Part shown: positions 33,823 to 44,172 of the stretch, piece after piece
Layout: each line of letters starts with the position of its first letter
Numbering within the stretch: the first letter of the stretch is position 1
DNA from: Bacillus sp. NTK074B
Lineage (GTDB): Bacteria; Bacillota; Bacilli; Bacillales; Bacillaceae_B
Length of the DNA: 64,000 nucleotides
Reading direction: 5' to 3'
Assembly (NCBI RefSeq): GCF_017303375.1
Contig: NZ_JAFKOH010000004.1
Coordinates: 267,396 to 331,395 of the forward strand
The notes under the pieces: generated by a model
Told to the model about the DNA's origin: nothing
Databases searched by the model: none
Seen by the model: only the letters and a program-made list of their open reading frames with translations
Made by a program: the position numbers and the translations under genes

Positions 33823-33834
33823 AGGTCCGTCCCT
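33823..33834. repeat. AAGGTCCGTCCCTC element, copy 4
   Basis: AGGTCCGTCCCT (12 of 14 bases), directly before a terminator. Confidence 0.7.
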
Positions 33835-33840
33835 AAAAAA

Positions 33841-33865
33841 AAACGGTCATCTCTGATGACCGTTT
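33841..33865 (-). terminator. Terminator of the XRE regulator gene
   Basis: Stem AAACGGTCATC / GATGACCGTTT (11 bp, 3-base loop), followed by T-run on the minus strand; a third GATGACCGTTT follows. Confidence 0.8.
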
Positions 33866-33893
33866 GAGATGACCGTTTGGTATGTGGTGTGCT

Positions 33894-34274
33894 TTAGTTG
33901 TTTGAGCCTGCGGCGATCCGCTTTACGTTTTGTTCGGCGGTTTTGGTCAGGTCTGGAGTGAATCCGTTTTTCATCCGCTGATTTTCTTCATTGAAGTAGT
34001 CTTGTACTTCCTGGTCAAATTCTATTTCAATAAGATCACGAATGTCTGTAATTCTAAGGGCGATCATGATCGATACAAGATGAGCGACCGTTAAGGATTT
34101 CTTCTTGAAATTCACTAGCTCATTGATCGTCGCTACCCTTAATCCGGTTAAGCGATGGAGATCGCCTTGAGTCAATCCTCTTTCGCGCAGGATCTCTCCC
34201 AATTTAATGTGGATTTTATGTGGGAATTTACTTAGCGCTTCTATTACTATCGTATTTGTCTTTTGGTGTATCAT
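33894..34274 (-). CDS. XRE-family helix-turn-helix regulator
   Basis: A 126-residue protein with a Cro/CI-type helix-turn-helix: IHIKLGEILRERGLTQGDLHRLTGLRVATINELVNFKKKSLTVAHLVSIMIAL covers about residues 21-72. The C-terminal half is helical and acidic, without recognised enzyme domain. The ATG at 34274 follows GAGGAG. It stands alone, so its targets are unknown; the gene directly upstream is a thioredoxin-like protein gene. Confidence 0.84.
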   Translation of the reverse strand: MIHQKTNTIVIEALSKFPHKIHIKLGEILRERGLTQGDLHRLTGLRVATINELVNFKKKSLTVAHLVSIMIALRITDIRDLIEIEFDQEVQDYFNEENQRMKNGFTPDLTKTAEQNVKRIAAGSNN

Positions 34275-34413
34275 GATGCTTCAACTCCTCATCCTATACC
34301 ATAGTAACGTGAATATAGTCATTCGTGAACCGGCAATAAATACCATGCTAACGGGTATTTATTACCATTTCATTTTGAGTACAGAAATGAAACACCTTCT
34401 TCCTGAAAAAAAA

Positions 34414-34440
34414 GAAGGCGCGGAAACTTCCGCAGCCTTC
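34414..34440 (-). terminator. Terminator of the thioredoxin-like gene
   Basis: GAAGGCgCGGAA / TTCCGcaGCCTTC hairpin just after the stop; T-run follows on the minus strand. Confidence 0.75.
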
Positions 34441-34456
34441 CTTTACTTCAAACGCT

Positions 34457-35023
34457 TTACATCAACACGCTTTGAACCAGACTCGTCTTCAAACTATCGT
34501 ACACTTCCTGCCATACCCCTCTATCCTTACAGTATTGGGATGTCAGGCGTTGAATCATTTCTTTCTGCTTTTCTGGGAAAAGCTCATGATCCTTCGGTGG
34601 AAGCTTTGCCCGCTCATCATCGACAATTTTCTTCACCATGGGCGCTCTCGGTCCCCATACAAGCTTTTCATTTCCTTCTTGATCGATAAAAATGAAGATC
34701 GGAATCGCCCTGGATGTTCCGTTGGTCAAATACTGATCCATCAATTCGAGATTTTCGTCCCGCAAAACCATTCGAACGTCCAGATTTGCAGCCTCAGCCA
34801 TATTAAGCAGGATCGGAATATTCACCATGGCATCACCACACCAATCCTCTGTTATCACAATGACACGCAATGAGTGCCCTCCGAGTCGATTCAACACTTC
34901 TACATCCTCTTCGGGAATTTTAAATCCCTTCCGGATGGTCTCTGTATTTTCCTTATGCATATTCATATTATTTATGTATTCACTTGTTGTCATACCTTTT
35001 TCGAACCATTGTTCCAAATTCAT
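34457..35023 (-). CDS. Thioredoxin family protein with single-cysteine motif
   Basis: A 188-residue thioredoxin-fold protein. Where thioredoxin has WCGPC, this has DWCGDA (near residues 60-65), one cysteine only, so it is probably not a classical disulfide reductase. The cis-proline region is AIPIFIFID near residue 107-115. Such proteins are common in Bacillus and are often annotated as thioredoxin family without known partner. Start at the ATG in GGAGGAAGAAGAATGAA. Confidence 0.82.
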   Translation of the reverse strand: MNLEQWFEKGMTTSEYINNMNMHKENTETIRKGFKIPEEDVEVLNRLGGHSLRVIVITEDWCGDAMVNIPILLNMAEAANLDVRMVLRDENLELMDQYLTNGTSRAIPIFIFIDQEGNEKLVWGPRAPMVKKIVDDERAKLPPKDHELFPEKQKEMIQRLTSQYCKDRGVWQEVYDSLKTSLVQSVLM

Positions 35024-35431
35024 TCTTCTTCCTCCTCCAGAGGTTCACATAACGGTGAATCCCTGTCCACTATTCTCGGAAATTCTCTTTCCAGCATATT
35101 CATATTTCTTTTAATACACAAGTGAAATTCGCTTAAAATTTCAATTGTACGATTATGCCTGTAGGAATATAATATAAGAAAAGGAACTCTGTGAACAGGT
35201 GCCAATGAACTGCTCCCTGACGAAACTCCTCCAAGAAAAAAGGAATAGCTGCGTTACGCTACTCCTACACCTATATTCCAGAGGGGGCGGAAATAGGTAA
35301 GTATGAATAAGAGATATATCTTTTATACATCTTTTTTTGACAGAAAAAAAGCTGACTCAATTGTCAGTTTCATCCTCTCATTTTGTGGTTACATTAAATG
35401 GATATAGGACGACTCTTTCCATTGAACCATC
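35024..35431. other. Intergenic region without supported gene
   Basis: About 400 bp. A possible 34-codon plus-strand frame starts near 35303, but nothing supports it. The terminator of the miniprotein operon lies at 35351-35369. Confidence 0.5.
35351..35369 (-). terminator. Terminator of the DUF4257-like/miniprotein operon
   Basis: GCTGAC / GTCAGT stem with seven T on the minus strand side. Confidence 0.7.
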
Positions 35432-35596
35432 TTAGACATCCTGTGATTTCTCAATTATTTTTGCCACTTTATTGTAGTAGTAGTTCAGCTCAACTAGGCT
35501 ATCTGCCTCCTTCAGTCTCTTTAGATAGTGGTTCGCTTTTTCATAGTCTTCTGGTGGCAGTTCAACCTTGATTCTTTTTTTCTTCCACTTCGCCAA
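35432..35596 (-). CDS. 54-residue miniprotein, related to the one at 36092
   Basis: A TTG start at 35596 with GAGGTG 7 bases upstream opens a frame of 54 codons, ending at 35432. The product begins MAKWKKKRIK and has helical YEKANHYLKRLKEADSL and YYYNKVAKIIEKS segments. It overlaps the end of the membrane protein gene by 35 bases, so it is the last gene of that operon. The two helical segments align with the miniprotein encoded at 36092-36247 (see findings). I know no family; a helical DNA- or membrane-associated peptide is possible. Confidence 0.65.
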   Translation of the reverse strand: MAKWKKKRIKVELPPEDYEKANHYLKRLKEADSLVELNYYYNKVAKIIEKSQDV

Positions 35597-35990
35597 CAGG
35601 TTTCACCTCATTATGGTTTGTAGATCCTCCCTTAGAGGTCGGTTCGAGCTGATAATGAGATAGCTCTTGAATATAGGATGCTTTGGTACTTGCTAAATTC
35701 TGTTCGATTTTTCTTGTGATAACGGAACTTCCCCCGATTCCTGATAATAAACTAATGTAGATCACATACCAGATCGGTACTGAATCAACTACCGGTAACA
35801 CGGACAGATACCCTGCCAGGACCCCTATGATAATATCCTTCGTTGAGCCAAAAAGATAATGCTTTTCACCCTGATCGTCGATAAATTTTCTTGGAAAAGT
35901 GAAATGACCATTTTTGAAAACCAGAATATGTCCTAAGCCTCCAATACCACCCATCAACATTGGCAACAAGATCACTTCGAATAAGGACAT
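35562..35990 (-). CDS. Small membrane protein, DUF4257-like
   Basis: A 142-residue protein with four hydrophobic segments in residues 3-95 (LPMLMGGIGGLGHILVF, then VLAGYLSVLPVV and WYVIYISLLSGIGGSSVI) and a hydrophilic, acidic tail of about 45 residues. It resembles the small DUF4257 membrane proteins of Bacillus in size and glycine-rich helix pattern; the match is tentative. The ATG at 35990 follows AGAGGG by 8 bases; a GTG three codons upstream is less likely. It is followed by the 54-codon miniprotein gene and transcribed divergently from the 51-codon one. Confidence 0.7.
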   Translation of the reverse strand: MSLFEVILLPMLMGGIGGLGHILVFKNGHFTFPRKFIDDQGEKHYLFGSTKDIIIGVLAGYLSVLPVVDSVPIWYVIYISLLSGIGGSSVITRKIEQNLASTKASYIQELSHYQLEPTSKGGSTNHNEVKPVGEVEEKKNQG

Positions 35991-36056
35991 TCTATCCACC
36001 CTCTGGAATCATTTACTAATATTATATATTATTTACAGAAAATTCAGAATAGATAA

Positions 36057-36075
36057 TTGGACGCAATTTTGTCCA
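36057..36075. promoter_or_regulatory. Inverted repeat in the divergent promoter region
   Basis: TTGGAC and GTCCA arms around GCAATTTT, near 36057-36075, between the DUF4257-like gene and the miniprotein at 36092. Possible operator; weak. Confidence 0.3.
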
Positions 36076-36091
36076 CTAAAGGAGCGCCATT

Positions 36092-36247
36092 ATGAGAAAA
36101 ATTGTGATGAAAGTCTCGTCAGTCGACAAACTTCGATTCCAAAATTATATGATGCAGTTAAAAAGGGCTGAATCAAAAGTTGAAGCCGATACGTATTATC
36201 GATTAGCGAAACAGATCCTGGAGAAGGCAAAAAGGAAGCAAGTGTGA
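36092..36247 (+). CDS. 51-residue miniprotein, related to the one at 35432
   Basis: ATG at 36092, after AAAGGAG at about 7 bases, opens a 51-codon frame ending at 36247 just before a terminator. The product starts MRKIVMKVSS and has the helical segment LRFQNYMMQLKRAESKVEADTYYRLAKQILEKA. The pattern x-Y-x3-L-x-R-x2-x-A-D/E-S and then YY-x2-A-K-x-I-x-E-K is shared with the miniprotein at 35432. No signal peptide or membrane segment. Conserved layout and strong signals make a real gene likely, but the function is unknown. Confidence 0.65.
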   Translation: MRKIVMKVSSVDKLRFQNYMMQLKRAESKVEADTYYRLAKQILEKAKRKQV

Positions 36248-36275
36248 CATCGGGATCTAGATTTATGCATAGAAA

Positions 36276-36300
36276 AAGAAGAGCCCTTGCAGCTCTTCTT
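36276..36300. terminator. Bidirectional terminator
   Basis: AAGAAGAGC / GCTCTTCTT stem (9 bp) between the miniprotein gene and the convergent protease gene. Confidence 0.8.
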
Positions 36301-36313
36301 CGTCCCGCTATAT

Positions 36314-37984
<1,671 letters not shown>

Positions 37985-38162
37985 TTACAACACCTCTTTA
38001 TAAGAATTTTCTAACTATTTAAACATTAAACATACTATAATATATGCCTCCCTCATTGCGAACGAGCCTAAAGACCTACCCTATCCATTCTTCAACCTCA
38101 TGCTAAACGTCCTATACAAAACCGGCAAAAATCACTCAAATTAGGAAAACTTGAACAAAAAG

Positions 38163-38197
38163 AGGGACGGACCTTGAAAATTTCAAGGTCCGTCCCT
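38163..38197. repeat. Inverted pair of the AAGGTCCGTCCCTC element, copies 5-6
   Basis: AGGGACGGACCTTGAAA and its reverse complement with one base between give a perfect 17-bp stem, followed by A-rich sequence. Placed between the protease gene and the gatB terminator. Confidence 0.85.
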
Positions 38198-38201
38198 AAA
38201 A

Positions 38202-38238
38202 AAAGCCCCCCGAGAGCACATGGTTCTCAGAGGGCTTT
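38202..38238 (-). terminator. Terminator of gatCAB
   Basis: AAAGCCCtC / GGGGGGCTTT with further pairing GAGA/TCTC, followed by T-run on the minus strand. Confidence 0.85.
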
Positions 38239-38249
38239 GCTATTCAACA

Positions 38250-39680
38250 TTAACGCTTTTGAATTTCTTGAAGCAATAGTTTATTGACAAGAGGCGGGTT
38301 GGCCTGTCCTTTTGTCGCTTTCATGATTTGACCGACAAGGAATCCGATGGCACGGTCTTTCCCATTCTTGAAGTCTTCGATGGATTGAGGATTGGCATCC
38401 AAAGTTTCCGTCACGATCTTCAATAATGCACCTTCATCAGAGATTTGAACAAGACCTTTATCTTTCACGATTTGTTCCGGATCTCCACCGTTTTCCACCA
38501 ATTCTTTGAACACTTTCTTCGCGATCTTGGAAGAAATCGTGCCTTTTTCAATCAGCTTGATCATTCCGGCTAACCCTTGAGGTGTCAGCTTAACCTCTTC
38601 AAGCTCCTTCTGCTGTGCATTTAAGTAAGCAGAAACCTCACCCATCAGCCAGTTGGACGCAAGCTTCGAATCTGCACCTGCTCCTACCGTTTCTTCGAAG
38701 AAATCAGACATTTCCTTCGTCAACGTCAGAACCATGGCATCATATGCAGGTAATCCCATCTCTTCAACATAGCGTTTTTTACGCTCATCCGGAAGCTCAG
38801 GGATCTCAGCACGAATGCGATCCATCCATTCTTGGTCGATGTGAAGATGCAACAAATCCGGTTCAGGGAAGTAACGGTAGTCATCCGATCCTTCTTTAAC
38901 ACGCATAAGGATCGTTTTCCCCGTTGACTCATCGAAACGAAGGGTTTCCTGTTGAATCAATCCTCCAGATAAAAGGACTTTCTCCTGACGCACAATTTCA
39001 TACTCCAACCCTTTTTTCACAAAGTTAAAGGAGTTCAGGTTCTTCAGTTCGGCTTTTGTTCCAAATTTCTCCTGGCCGATTGGACGGAGGGAAATATTTG
39101 CGTCGCAGCGAAGCGACCCTTCTTCCATCTTACAGTCGGAAACACCTGTATATTGAATGATGGATTTCAACTTTTCAAGATACGCATACGCCTCTTCCGG
39201 CGTACGGATGTCCGGCTCAGATACGATCTCAATCAGAGGTGTTCCCTGACGGTTATAGTCGACAAGGGAATAGCCGTCACCTGAGTGAGTCAGTTTCCCT
39301 GCATCTTCTTCTAAGTGAAGACGAGTGATCCCGATGCGTTTCTTCTCACCATTCACTTCGATCTCGATCCAGCCATTCTCACCGATCGGCTTGTCGAATT
39401 GAGAAATTTGGTACGCTTTCGGATTATCCGGATAGAAATAGTTTTTACGGTCAAACTTCGTATCCGTTGCTATTTCGCAATTCAATGCGATGGCCGCTTT
39501 CATCCCGAACTCAATGGCACGTTTGTTTACGACCGGAAGAACACCAGGGTATCCAAGGTCGATCACGTTCGTATTTGTATTCGGCTCTGCTCCGAAATGG
39601 TTCGGTGCAGGAGAGAACATCTTACTGTCCGTTTTTAATTCTACGTGGACTTCTAGTCCGATTACTGGTTCAAAGTTCAT
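38250..39680 (-). CDS. gatB: Glutamyl/aspartyl-tRNA amidotransferase subunit B
   Basis: A 476-residue GatB, the subunit that binds the mischarged tRNA and activates Glu-tRNA(Gln) by phosphorylation. It opens with [15 protein letters not shown], has the active-site signature [19 protein letters not shown] (about 86-104) and [17 protein letters not shown], then a helical YqeY-like C-terminal domain. The ATG at 39680 is preceded by AAGGGGTGA. Last gene of the gatCAB operon, 12 bases after gatA. Confidence 0.96.
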   Translation of the reverse strand: MNFEPVIGLEVHVELKTDSKMFSPAPNHFGAEPNTNTNVIDLGYPGVLPVVNKRAIEFGMKAAIALNCEIATDTKFDRKNYFYPDNPKAYQISQFDKPIGENGWIEIEVNGEKKRIGITRLHLEEDAGKLTHSGDGYSLVDYNRQGTPLIEIVSEPDIRTPEEAYAYLEKLKSIIQYTGVSDCKMEEGSLRCDANISLRPIGQEKFGTKAELKNLNSFNFVKKGLEYEIVRQEKVLLSGGLIQQETLRFDESTGKTILMRVKEGSDDYRYFPEPDLLHLHIDQEWMDRIRAEIPELPDERKKRYVEEMGLPAYDAMVLTLTKEMSDFFEETVGAGADSKLASNWLMGEVSAYLNAQQKELEEVKLTPQGLAGMIKLIEKGTISSKIAKKVFKELVENGGDPEQIVKDKGLVQISDEGALLKIVTETLDANPQSIEDFKNGKDRAIGFLVGQIMKATKGQANPPLVNKLLLQEIQKR

Positions 39681-39692
39681 TGATTTCACCCC

Positions 39693-41153
39693 TTACAGTT
39701 GTGGTCTTTTTGTATGGAAATCTGTCGCTTGCTCAAATGCATGAGCTACGCGATAAATCGTGCTTTCGTCAAAATGCTTTCCGATGATTTGCAGTCCAAG
39801 GGGAAGTCCTGTTGAAGAGAACCCACATGGAACAGAAATTCCCGGTACACCTGCAAGGTTTACTGGAATCGTTAAAATATCGTTTGCATACATCGTTAAT
39901 GGATCATCGATTTTTTCACCGATTTTAAATGCAGGAGTCGGTGTCGTCGGTCCGATGATGACGTCGTATTTCGCAAATACATCTTCAAAATCTTTCTTGA
40001 TCAATGTACGGGCCTGCTGGGCTTTCTTATAGTAAGCATCATAGTAACCGGAACTTAAGGCAAACGTTCCAAGCATGATCCGACGCTTCACTTCGTCCCC
40101 GAAACCTTCTGCACGTGTCTTCTTGTATAGATCAAGAAGGTTCTCTGCGTTCGGAGTACGGTAGCCGTAACGAACACCATCGAAACGGGCAAGGTTGGCA
40201 GAAGCCTCAGAAGAAGCTAACAAGTAGTACGTTGACACACCGAATTTAGAGTGAGGAAGAGAAACTTCTTCCCATGTCGCTCCCATGCCTTCCAACACTT
40301 TCAGTGAAGCAAGCACAGCTTGACGGGCTTCTTCCCCGACACCTTCACCTAAGTATTCTTTCGGCACAGCAATCTTAAGCCCTTTTACTTCGCCAGTAAG
40401 AGCTTCTGCATAATTTGGAACCTCCACGTTGGCAGACGTTGAATCATTCGGATCAAGTCCAGCGATGGCTTGCAGCAAGTACGCGTTATCCTCAACGTTA
40501 CGAGTAATCGGTCCGATTTGGTCAAGAGATGAAGCAAATGCCACAAGACCGAAACGGGATACACGTCCGTATGTCGGCTTTAATCCGACAGTACCCGTGA
40601 ATGCTGCCGGTTGACGGATGGAACCGCCTGTATCTGAGCCTAGAGAGAAAGGTACTTCTCCAGCTGCAACGGAAGCTGCCGATCCACCTGAAGAACCACC
40701 TGGGACCGTTTCAAAATTCCATGGGTTGCTTGTCTTCTGGAAACCGGAATTTTCAGTAGAAGAACCCATTGCAAACTCATCCATATTCAATTTACCAATC
40801 GTAATTGTATCGGCACTATGTAATTTATTGATCACCGTCGCATCATAAATCGGATTGAAGTTTTCAAGGATTTTACTTGCACAGGTTGTACGAAGACCTT
40901 TTGTAACGATATTATCTTTGATTCCGATCGGCATTCCGAACAGAAGACCTTTACTTTCATCCGTCCCGAGCTTTGCATCCATTTCCTTCGCTTTGCTCCG
41001 GGCATTCTCTTCATCCAGTGTTAAAAATGCCTTCACTTTATCTTCAACGGCATCGATTCGTTTGTACGACTCGTCTACCAAATCTGTCACAGAAACTTCT
41101 TTCTTATGTAAAAGCTCATGAAGCTCTGATAATTTATGGTCAAATAATGACAT
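39693..41153 (-). CDS. gatA: Glutamyl-tRNA amidotransferase subunit A
   Basis: A 486-residue amidase-signature enzyme that releases ammonia from glutamine for GatB. The Ser-cis-Ser-Lys triad is complete: Lys79 (in IGIKDNI), Ser154 (in GGSSGGS) and Ser178 (in [10 protein letters not shown]), as in Bacillus and Staphylococcus GatA. The ATG at 41153 follows GGAGGGG. Second gene of the operon, 12 bases after gatC. Confidence 0.96.
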   Translation of the reverse strand: MSLFDHKLSELHELLHKKEVSVTDLVDESYKRIDAVEDKVKAFLTLDEENARSKAKEMDAKLGTDESKGLLFGMPIGIKDNIVTKGLRTTCASKILENFNPIYDATVINKLHSADTITIGKLNMDEFAMGSSTENSGFQKTSNPWNFETVPGGSSGGSAASVAAGEVPFSLGSDTGGSIRQPAAFTGTVGLKPTYGRVSRFGLVAFASSLDQIGPITRNVEDNAYLLQAIAGLDPNDSTSANVEVPNYAEALTGEVKGLKIAVPKEYLGEGVGEEARQAVLASLKVLEGMGATWEEVSLPHSKFGVSTYYLLASSEASANLARFDGVRYGYRTPNAENLLDLYKKTRAEGFGDEVKRRIMLGTFALSSGYYDAYYKKAQQARTLIKKDFEDVFAKYDVIIGPTTPTPAFKIGEKIDDPLTMYANDILTIPVNLAGVPGISVPCGFSSTGLPLGLQIIGKHFDESTIYRVAHAFEQATDFHTKRPQL

Positions 41154-41165
41154 GAGATCCCCTCC

Positions 41166-41456
41166 TTAGTCCAAGATCGATGGAACGCGAACTTGTCCAT
41201 CTTGTTTGTCTGGTGCGTTCTTCAACACTTCTTCACGTGGCAGTCCTTCAACAGGCTTATCTTCACGCATCACGTTCTTCATATCCAGTACATGACTGGT
41301 CGCTTCCACATTTGATGTATCCAATTCATTCAGCTGCTCGGCAAACCCGATAATCGCATCCAGCTGAGTCGTAAACTTCTTTGCTTCATCCTCTGTGATG
41401 GCTAGTCGTGCAAGGTGCGCAACGTGCTTCACCTGATCTTCAGAAATTCTAGACAT
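41166..41456 (-). CDS. gatC: Glutamyl-tRNA amidotransferase subunit C
   Basis: A 96-residue GatC, the small belt-like subunit that stabilises GatA/GatB. Family sequence: [33 protein letters not shown] (about 4-36), [35 protein letters not shown] at the end. The ATG at 41456 follows GGAGGTG; longer frames upstream have no site. First gene of gatCAB. Confidence 0.95.
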   Translation of the reverse strand: MSRISEDQVKHVAHLARLAITEDEAKKFTTQLDAIIGFAEQLNELDTSNVEATSHVLDMKNVMREDKPVEGLPREEVLKNAPDKQDGQVRVPSILD

Positions 41457-41933
41457 CTTCTTCACCTCCGAATATGTTCGAACACTCACAATACTATTGA
41501 TAATACCAAAATTCGCTTCATTAAAGCAACTATGATACTGGTTGTCCATACTTCCCTCCATTTTACCACGAAATCGGTGACGGGTGTGATTTTGTGAGGG
41601 ACGGACCTTGAGTGGGAAGTATCTGAATTGGTTTTAAGATATAGTGGATGAGATGCGTTGGCCGGACACGCTTGAAGGGGCCTTTTCTACGTACAAACTC
41701 ATGATCAGTCGATTTAGATGGGCTGGTCCCGTGATTCGGAACCTTTTCGTGGTGAAATCACACGGGATATCAGATTTTCTTATAAAAAGGTATGCATTTA
41801 TTGCTAAACTACGGACTAAAGCATCAGGGTGATGCGTATCTTTTGGTTACTCCGGTGTTTTTTGTATCAAATCTCTTATGAGGAGCGAAATATGATGGAG
41901 GACAGTCTGTCAATTTGGGGCTGTACCCGGAGG
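41457..41933. other. Intergenic region upstream of gatC, without gene
   Basis: Contains an AAGGTCCGTCCCTC copy (41596-41609), a CCCGT-closed hairpin near 41730-41771 and GCATCAgggTGATGC (41821-41835). No credible gene. Confidence 0.55.
41596..41609. repeat. AAGGTCCGTCCCTC element, copy 7 (reverse complement)
   Basis: GAGGGACGGACCTT, perfect, unpaired. Confidence 0.75.
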
Positions 41934-42050
41934 ATTGCGTCATTTCAGGCCGTGATTGCGTCATTTTCAGGATAATTGCGTCGTTTTTTTATTTATTGCG
42001 TCATTTTCACCCTTAATTGCGTCATTATCTCAATAATCGCGCCTTTTACC
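41934..42050. repeat. Six tandem repeats ATTGCGTCATTTTCA, 20-21 bp period
   Basis: Copies start at 41934, 41955, 41975, 41995, 42016 and 42036; the core is ATTGCGTC(A)TTTT(C), the last copy degenerate (ATCGCGCC). Spacers differ. The period equals two DNA helix turns. It lies upstream of the cupin operon. Confidence 0.85.
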
Positions 42051-42136
42051 ATAAAATAGAAAAGCCAGCCTTCTCTCCTCCACATTTAAAGGATTTCCCA
42101 ATCTCATATCGAACCTATACTAAAGAGGTGATTCCA

Positions 42137-42517
42137 ATGAAGATATATAGCTTCAATCAAAATACCGGAAAATCCATTCAACGATTCAACAGTCAAAACG
42201 TGACCATCCATCCTTTATTAAAGCCTGACGAGCCGTTTCAGGTTGGATACTTATATCTAGAAGCCAACAGCGTACTCGGAATGCATCCTGCCATGTGCGA
42301 TCAGCTTCTGATGATTACGTCGGGAACTGGATGGGTTAGGATCGAAGGAGAAGAGAAAATTCTGGTCGCAGCGGGCATGGCCGTCTTTTGGCAGGAGGGT
42401 GAGATGCATGAATCCGGCTCAGAGGAAGGCATGACGGCGATTGTCGCAGAGGGAAGCAGGCTCGATCCAGAGCGGTATCTCAAGATCGACTCAGCATCCC
42501 GTCTGTACATAAATTGA
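42137..42517 (+). CDS. Cupin domain protein
   Basis: A 126-residue cupin, a small beta-barrel. The barrel is visible in FQVGYLYLEANSVLGMHPAM (about 33-52), MITSGTGWVRIEGEEKILVAAGMAVFWQEGEMHES (about 61-95), where His in GMHP and the GEMHES histidine are candidate metal ligands. The ATG at 42137 follows AGAGGTG. It overlaps the next gene by 4 bases and therefore is likely co-translated with it. The ligand is unknown. Confidence 0.82.
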   Translation: MKIYSFNQNTGKSIQRFNSQNVTIHPLLKPDEPFQVGYLYLEANSVLGMHPAMCDQLLMITSGTGWVRIEGEEKILVAAGMAVFWQEGEMHESGSEEGMTAIVAEGSRLDPERYLKIDSASRLYIN

Positions 42518-43581
42518 GAGGATATCCTATTCTAGTAGCCTTTATAGCAGGGATCATCGGAGGTGGGGTCTTCACTCTCCTCCATCTTCCTCTTTCATGG
42601 CTGCTCTGTTCCATGGTTTCGGTCTTTCTCATCAATAAATGGACGAATTTTGAGCTCGCCTGGCCGTCCTATCTCCGGGATCTCGGCTTAATCATCGTCG
42701 GCTATACGATTGGGCAATCGTTCAGTCGAAAGACCATGATTGAAATCTTCACTCAGCTTCCGTCCATGCTGACGACAACGGTCACTCTTATCGTTTTCAG
42801 CATGATACTTGCTTATATTACATCTGAAATGACAGGGATTGGTCTGCCTTCAACCATTACAGGAAGCATTCCCGGCGGACTTTCACAAATGGTGGCTCTT
42901 GGGGAGGAGATGAAGACTATCGACTTGACGGTCGTCACGATCCTTCAAGTCATCCGGCTTTTATCCGTTATCTTTGTGGTTCCGTTCCTTGTTTTCAGTC
43001 CCCTTTTAGCCGGTGAAAGAACGGATTCGGGAGTGGCCGCACAGTCTCTTGAGCTGCCCGGCATTCAATGGGGGTTTGTCCTTTTTTTCACGATCGCGAT
43101 CACAGCAGGCTTTTTAGCTGAAAAAATCCACTTGCCCACCCCTGGCCTACTTGGACCGATCTTAGTGATCGGCGGCTTCATGGTAGCTGAATGGCCGGTT
43201 CCCCATATGCCAGGTCTTCTCATTATTCTGGCACAGCTATCTTTAGGCATATACTTTAGCTTCATGATGAATTTCTCATCATCGGAAGGGATGGGCAAGT
43301 TTATCATATGGTCGTTATTTACTTCCCTTTGCCTGCTTTTATGTTGCACAGGTCTCAGCGTTCTATTAAGCCGCTGGCATGACATCACCTTCCTGACCGC
43401 CTTTATCAGCCTGGCCCCCGGAGGCATGGCCGAGATGGCACTGGTGGGACAAGCAGTCGATGCCGACCTTTCCATCATTACGGGTTATCATTTGTTCCGT
43501 ATCCTGTTCATTCTTTTCGTCATCCCGGTCTTGTTGAAAGTGCTATTCAACTTTTCCATTTTCCAAAAGGGCAGACATTAG
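42514..43581 (+). CDS. AbrB-family membrane protein (PF05145)
   Basis: A 355-residue protein with about ten hydrophobic segments and the repeated duplicated pattern GxxxxxTGSIPGGLSQMVALGEEM (first half) and SLAPGGMAEMALVGQAVD (second half), typical of the AbrB-like membrane family, a putative transporter group unrelated to the AbrB transcription factor. TTG start at 42514 overlapping the cupin stop (TTGA). The pair may import or export a compound that the cupin acts on. Confidence 0.82.
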   Translation: MRGYPILVAFIAGIIGGGVFTLLHLPLSWLLCSMVSVFLINKWTNFELAWPSYLRDLGLIIVGYTIGQSFSRKTMIEIFTQLPSMLTTTVTLIVFSMILAYITSEMTGIGLPSTITGSIPGGLSQMVALGEEMKTIDLTVVTILQVIRLLSVIFVVPFLVFSPLLAGERTDSGVAAQSLELPGIQWGFVLFFTIAITAGFLAEKIHLPTPGLLGPILVIGGFMVAEWPVPHMPGLLIILAQLSLGIYFSFMMNFSSSEGMGKFIIWSLFTSLCLLLCCTGLSVLLSRWHDITFLTAFISLAPGGMAEMALVGQAVDADLSIITGYHLFRILFILFVIPVLLKVLFNFSIFQKGRH

Positions 43582-44024
43582 TAGAAAAGCTTATTTTTTA
43601 TCGTTGAAAATAGGCTTTTCTTTTGTTTCGGCTTGGGTTCACCGACTTTTTCACTTTGCTTCTGCACATAGATTTCTTCTAGATCGATGGCATGATCATA
43701 GGCGAGAACAAGGCCGATTTCCGTTTCGATATCCTTATTGGTCACCATGGAAAACTTAATATGATGTGCATCGGCAAGCTTGATGTATTTTGATAAAAAG
43801 GTGTAGCTCATGTTTCCGTTCAATAAAAGCTTTGCATCAGGATGTTTCTTCATTCGATCCTGAACTTCTTTATATACTCCCTCTTCCCTCACCTGACTTT
43901 GGGTCAGAGCGATGACGATCCGCTCCCTGAGGCTTCCGAGAAACTTCCTTCTTTCATCAGGCTTGGTTTGCTTTTGACCGTACATTCCGTTTTCCAAATA
44001 ATCATCTATACTTGGTTTACTCAA
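43578..44024 (-). CDS. yueI: YueI family protein (DUF1694)
   Basis: A 148-residue YueI family cytosolic protein. It begins SKPSIDDYLENGMYGQKQTKPDERRKFLGSLRERI, as do YueI proteins, followed by DAKLLLNGNMSYTFLSKY and FSMVTNKDIETEIGLVLAYD. Function unknown. The TTG at 44024 lies 8 bases after GGAGGTG. It is convergent with the AbrB-type gene and overlaps it by 4 bases. Confidence 0.86.
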   Translation of the reverse strand: MSKPSIDDYLENGMYGQKQTKPDERRKFLGSLRERIVIALTQSQVREEGVYKEVQDRMKKHPDAKLLLNGNMSYTFLSKYIKLADAHHIKFSMVTNKDIETEIGLVLAYDHAIDLEEIYVQKQSEKVGEPKPKQKKSLFSTIKNKLFY

Positions 44025-44134
44025 AAACACTGCACCTCCAAAACGTCTTATTACAGTTTCCCCTACACTATATGTTTACATGTGTCCATTTGGTTCTGTC
44101 CCATTTTCTCTTAAGGGGATAGTTCAGGCAACTA

Positions 44135-44168
44135 AAAGGGTCCGCTCTTCAAAGTGAGCGAACCCTTT
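44135..44168 (-). terminator. Terminator of the arginine operon
   Basis: AAAGGGTcCGCTC / GAGCGaACCCTTT stem (12 bp) with T-run, after argF. Confidence 0.88.
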
Positions 44169-44172
44169 GTTT

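Larger units (their letters stand above)
33518..33893. other. Intergenic region with two short-element copies
   Basis: No gene recognised. It holds the AAGGTCCGTCCCTC element at 33671-33684 and 33823-33834 and the terminator of the XRE regulator at 33841-33865. Confidence 0.6.

Noticed and set aside
35020..35205. Minus-strand open frame of 61 codons overlapping the thioredoxin-like gene start
   Set aside because: Its end is the purine-rich ribosome binding site of the next gene and it has no start signal; the C-terminal EEEEE arises from GAGGAGGAAGAAGAA.
35303..35407. 34-codon plus-strand frame MNKRYIFYTS...
   Set aside because: It crosses the terminator of a minus-strand operon and has only a weak binding site; no homologue recognised.
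41644..41832. 62-codon frame upstream of the ATTGCGTC array
   Set aside because: No ribosome binding site and no recognisable domain; intergenic hairpins fall inside it.
41934..42050. CRISPR array
   Set aside because: Repeat core is about 15 bases with 5-6-base spacers, too short, and copies are imperfect.
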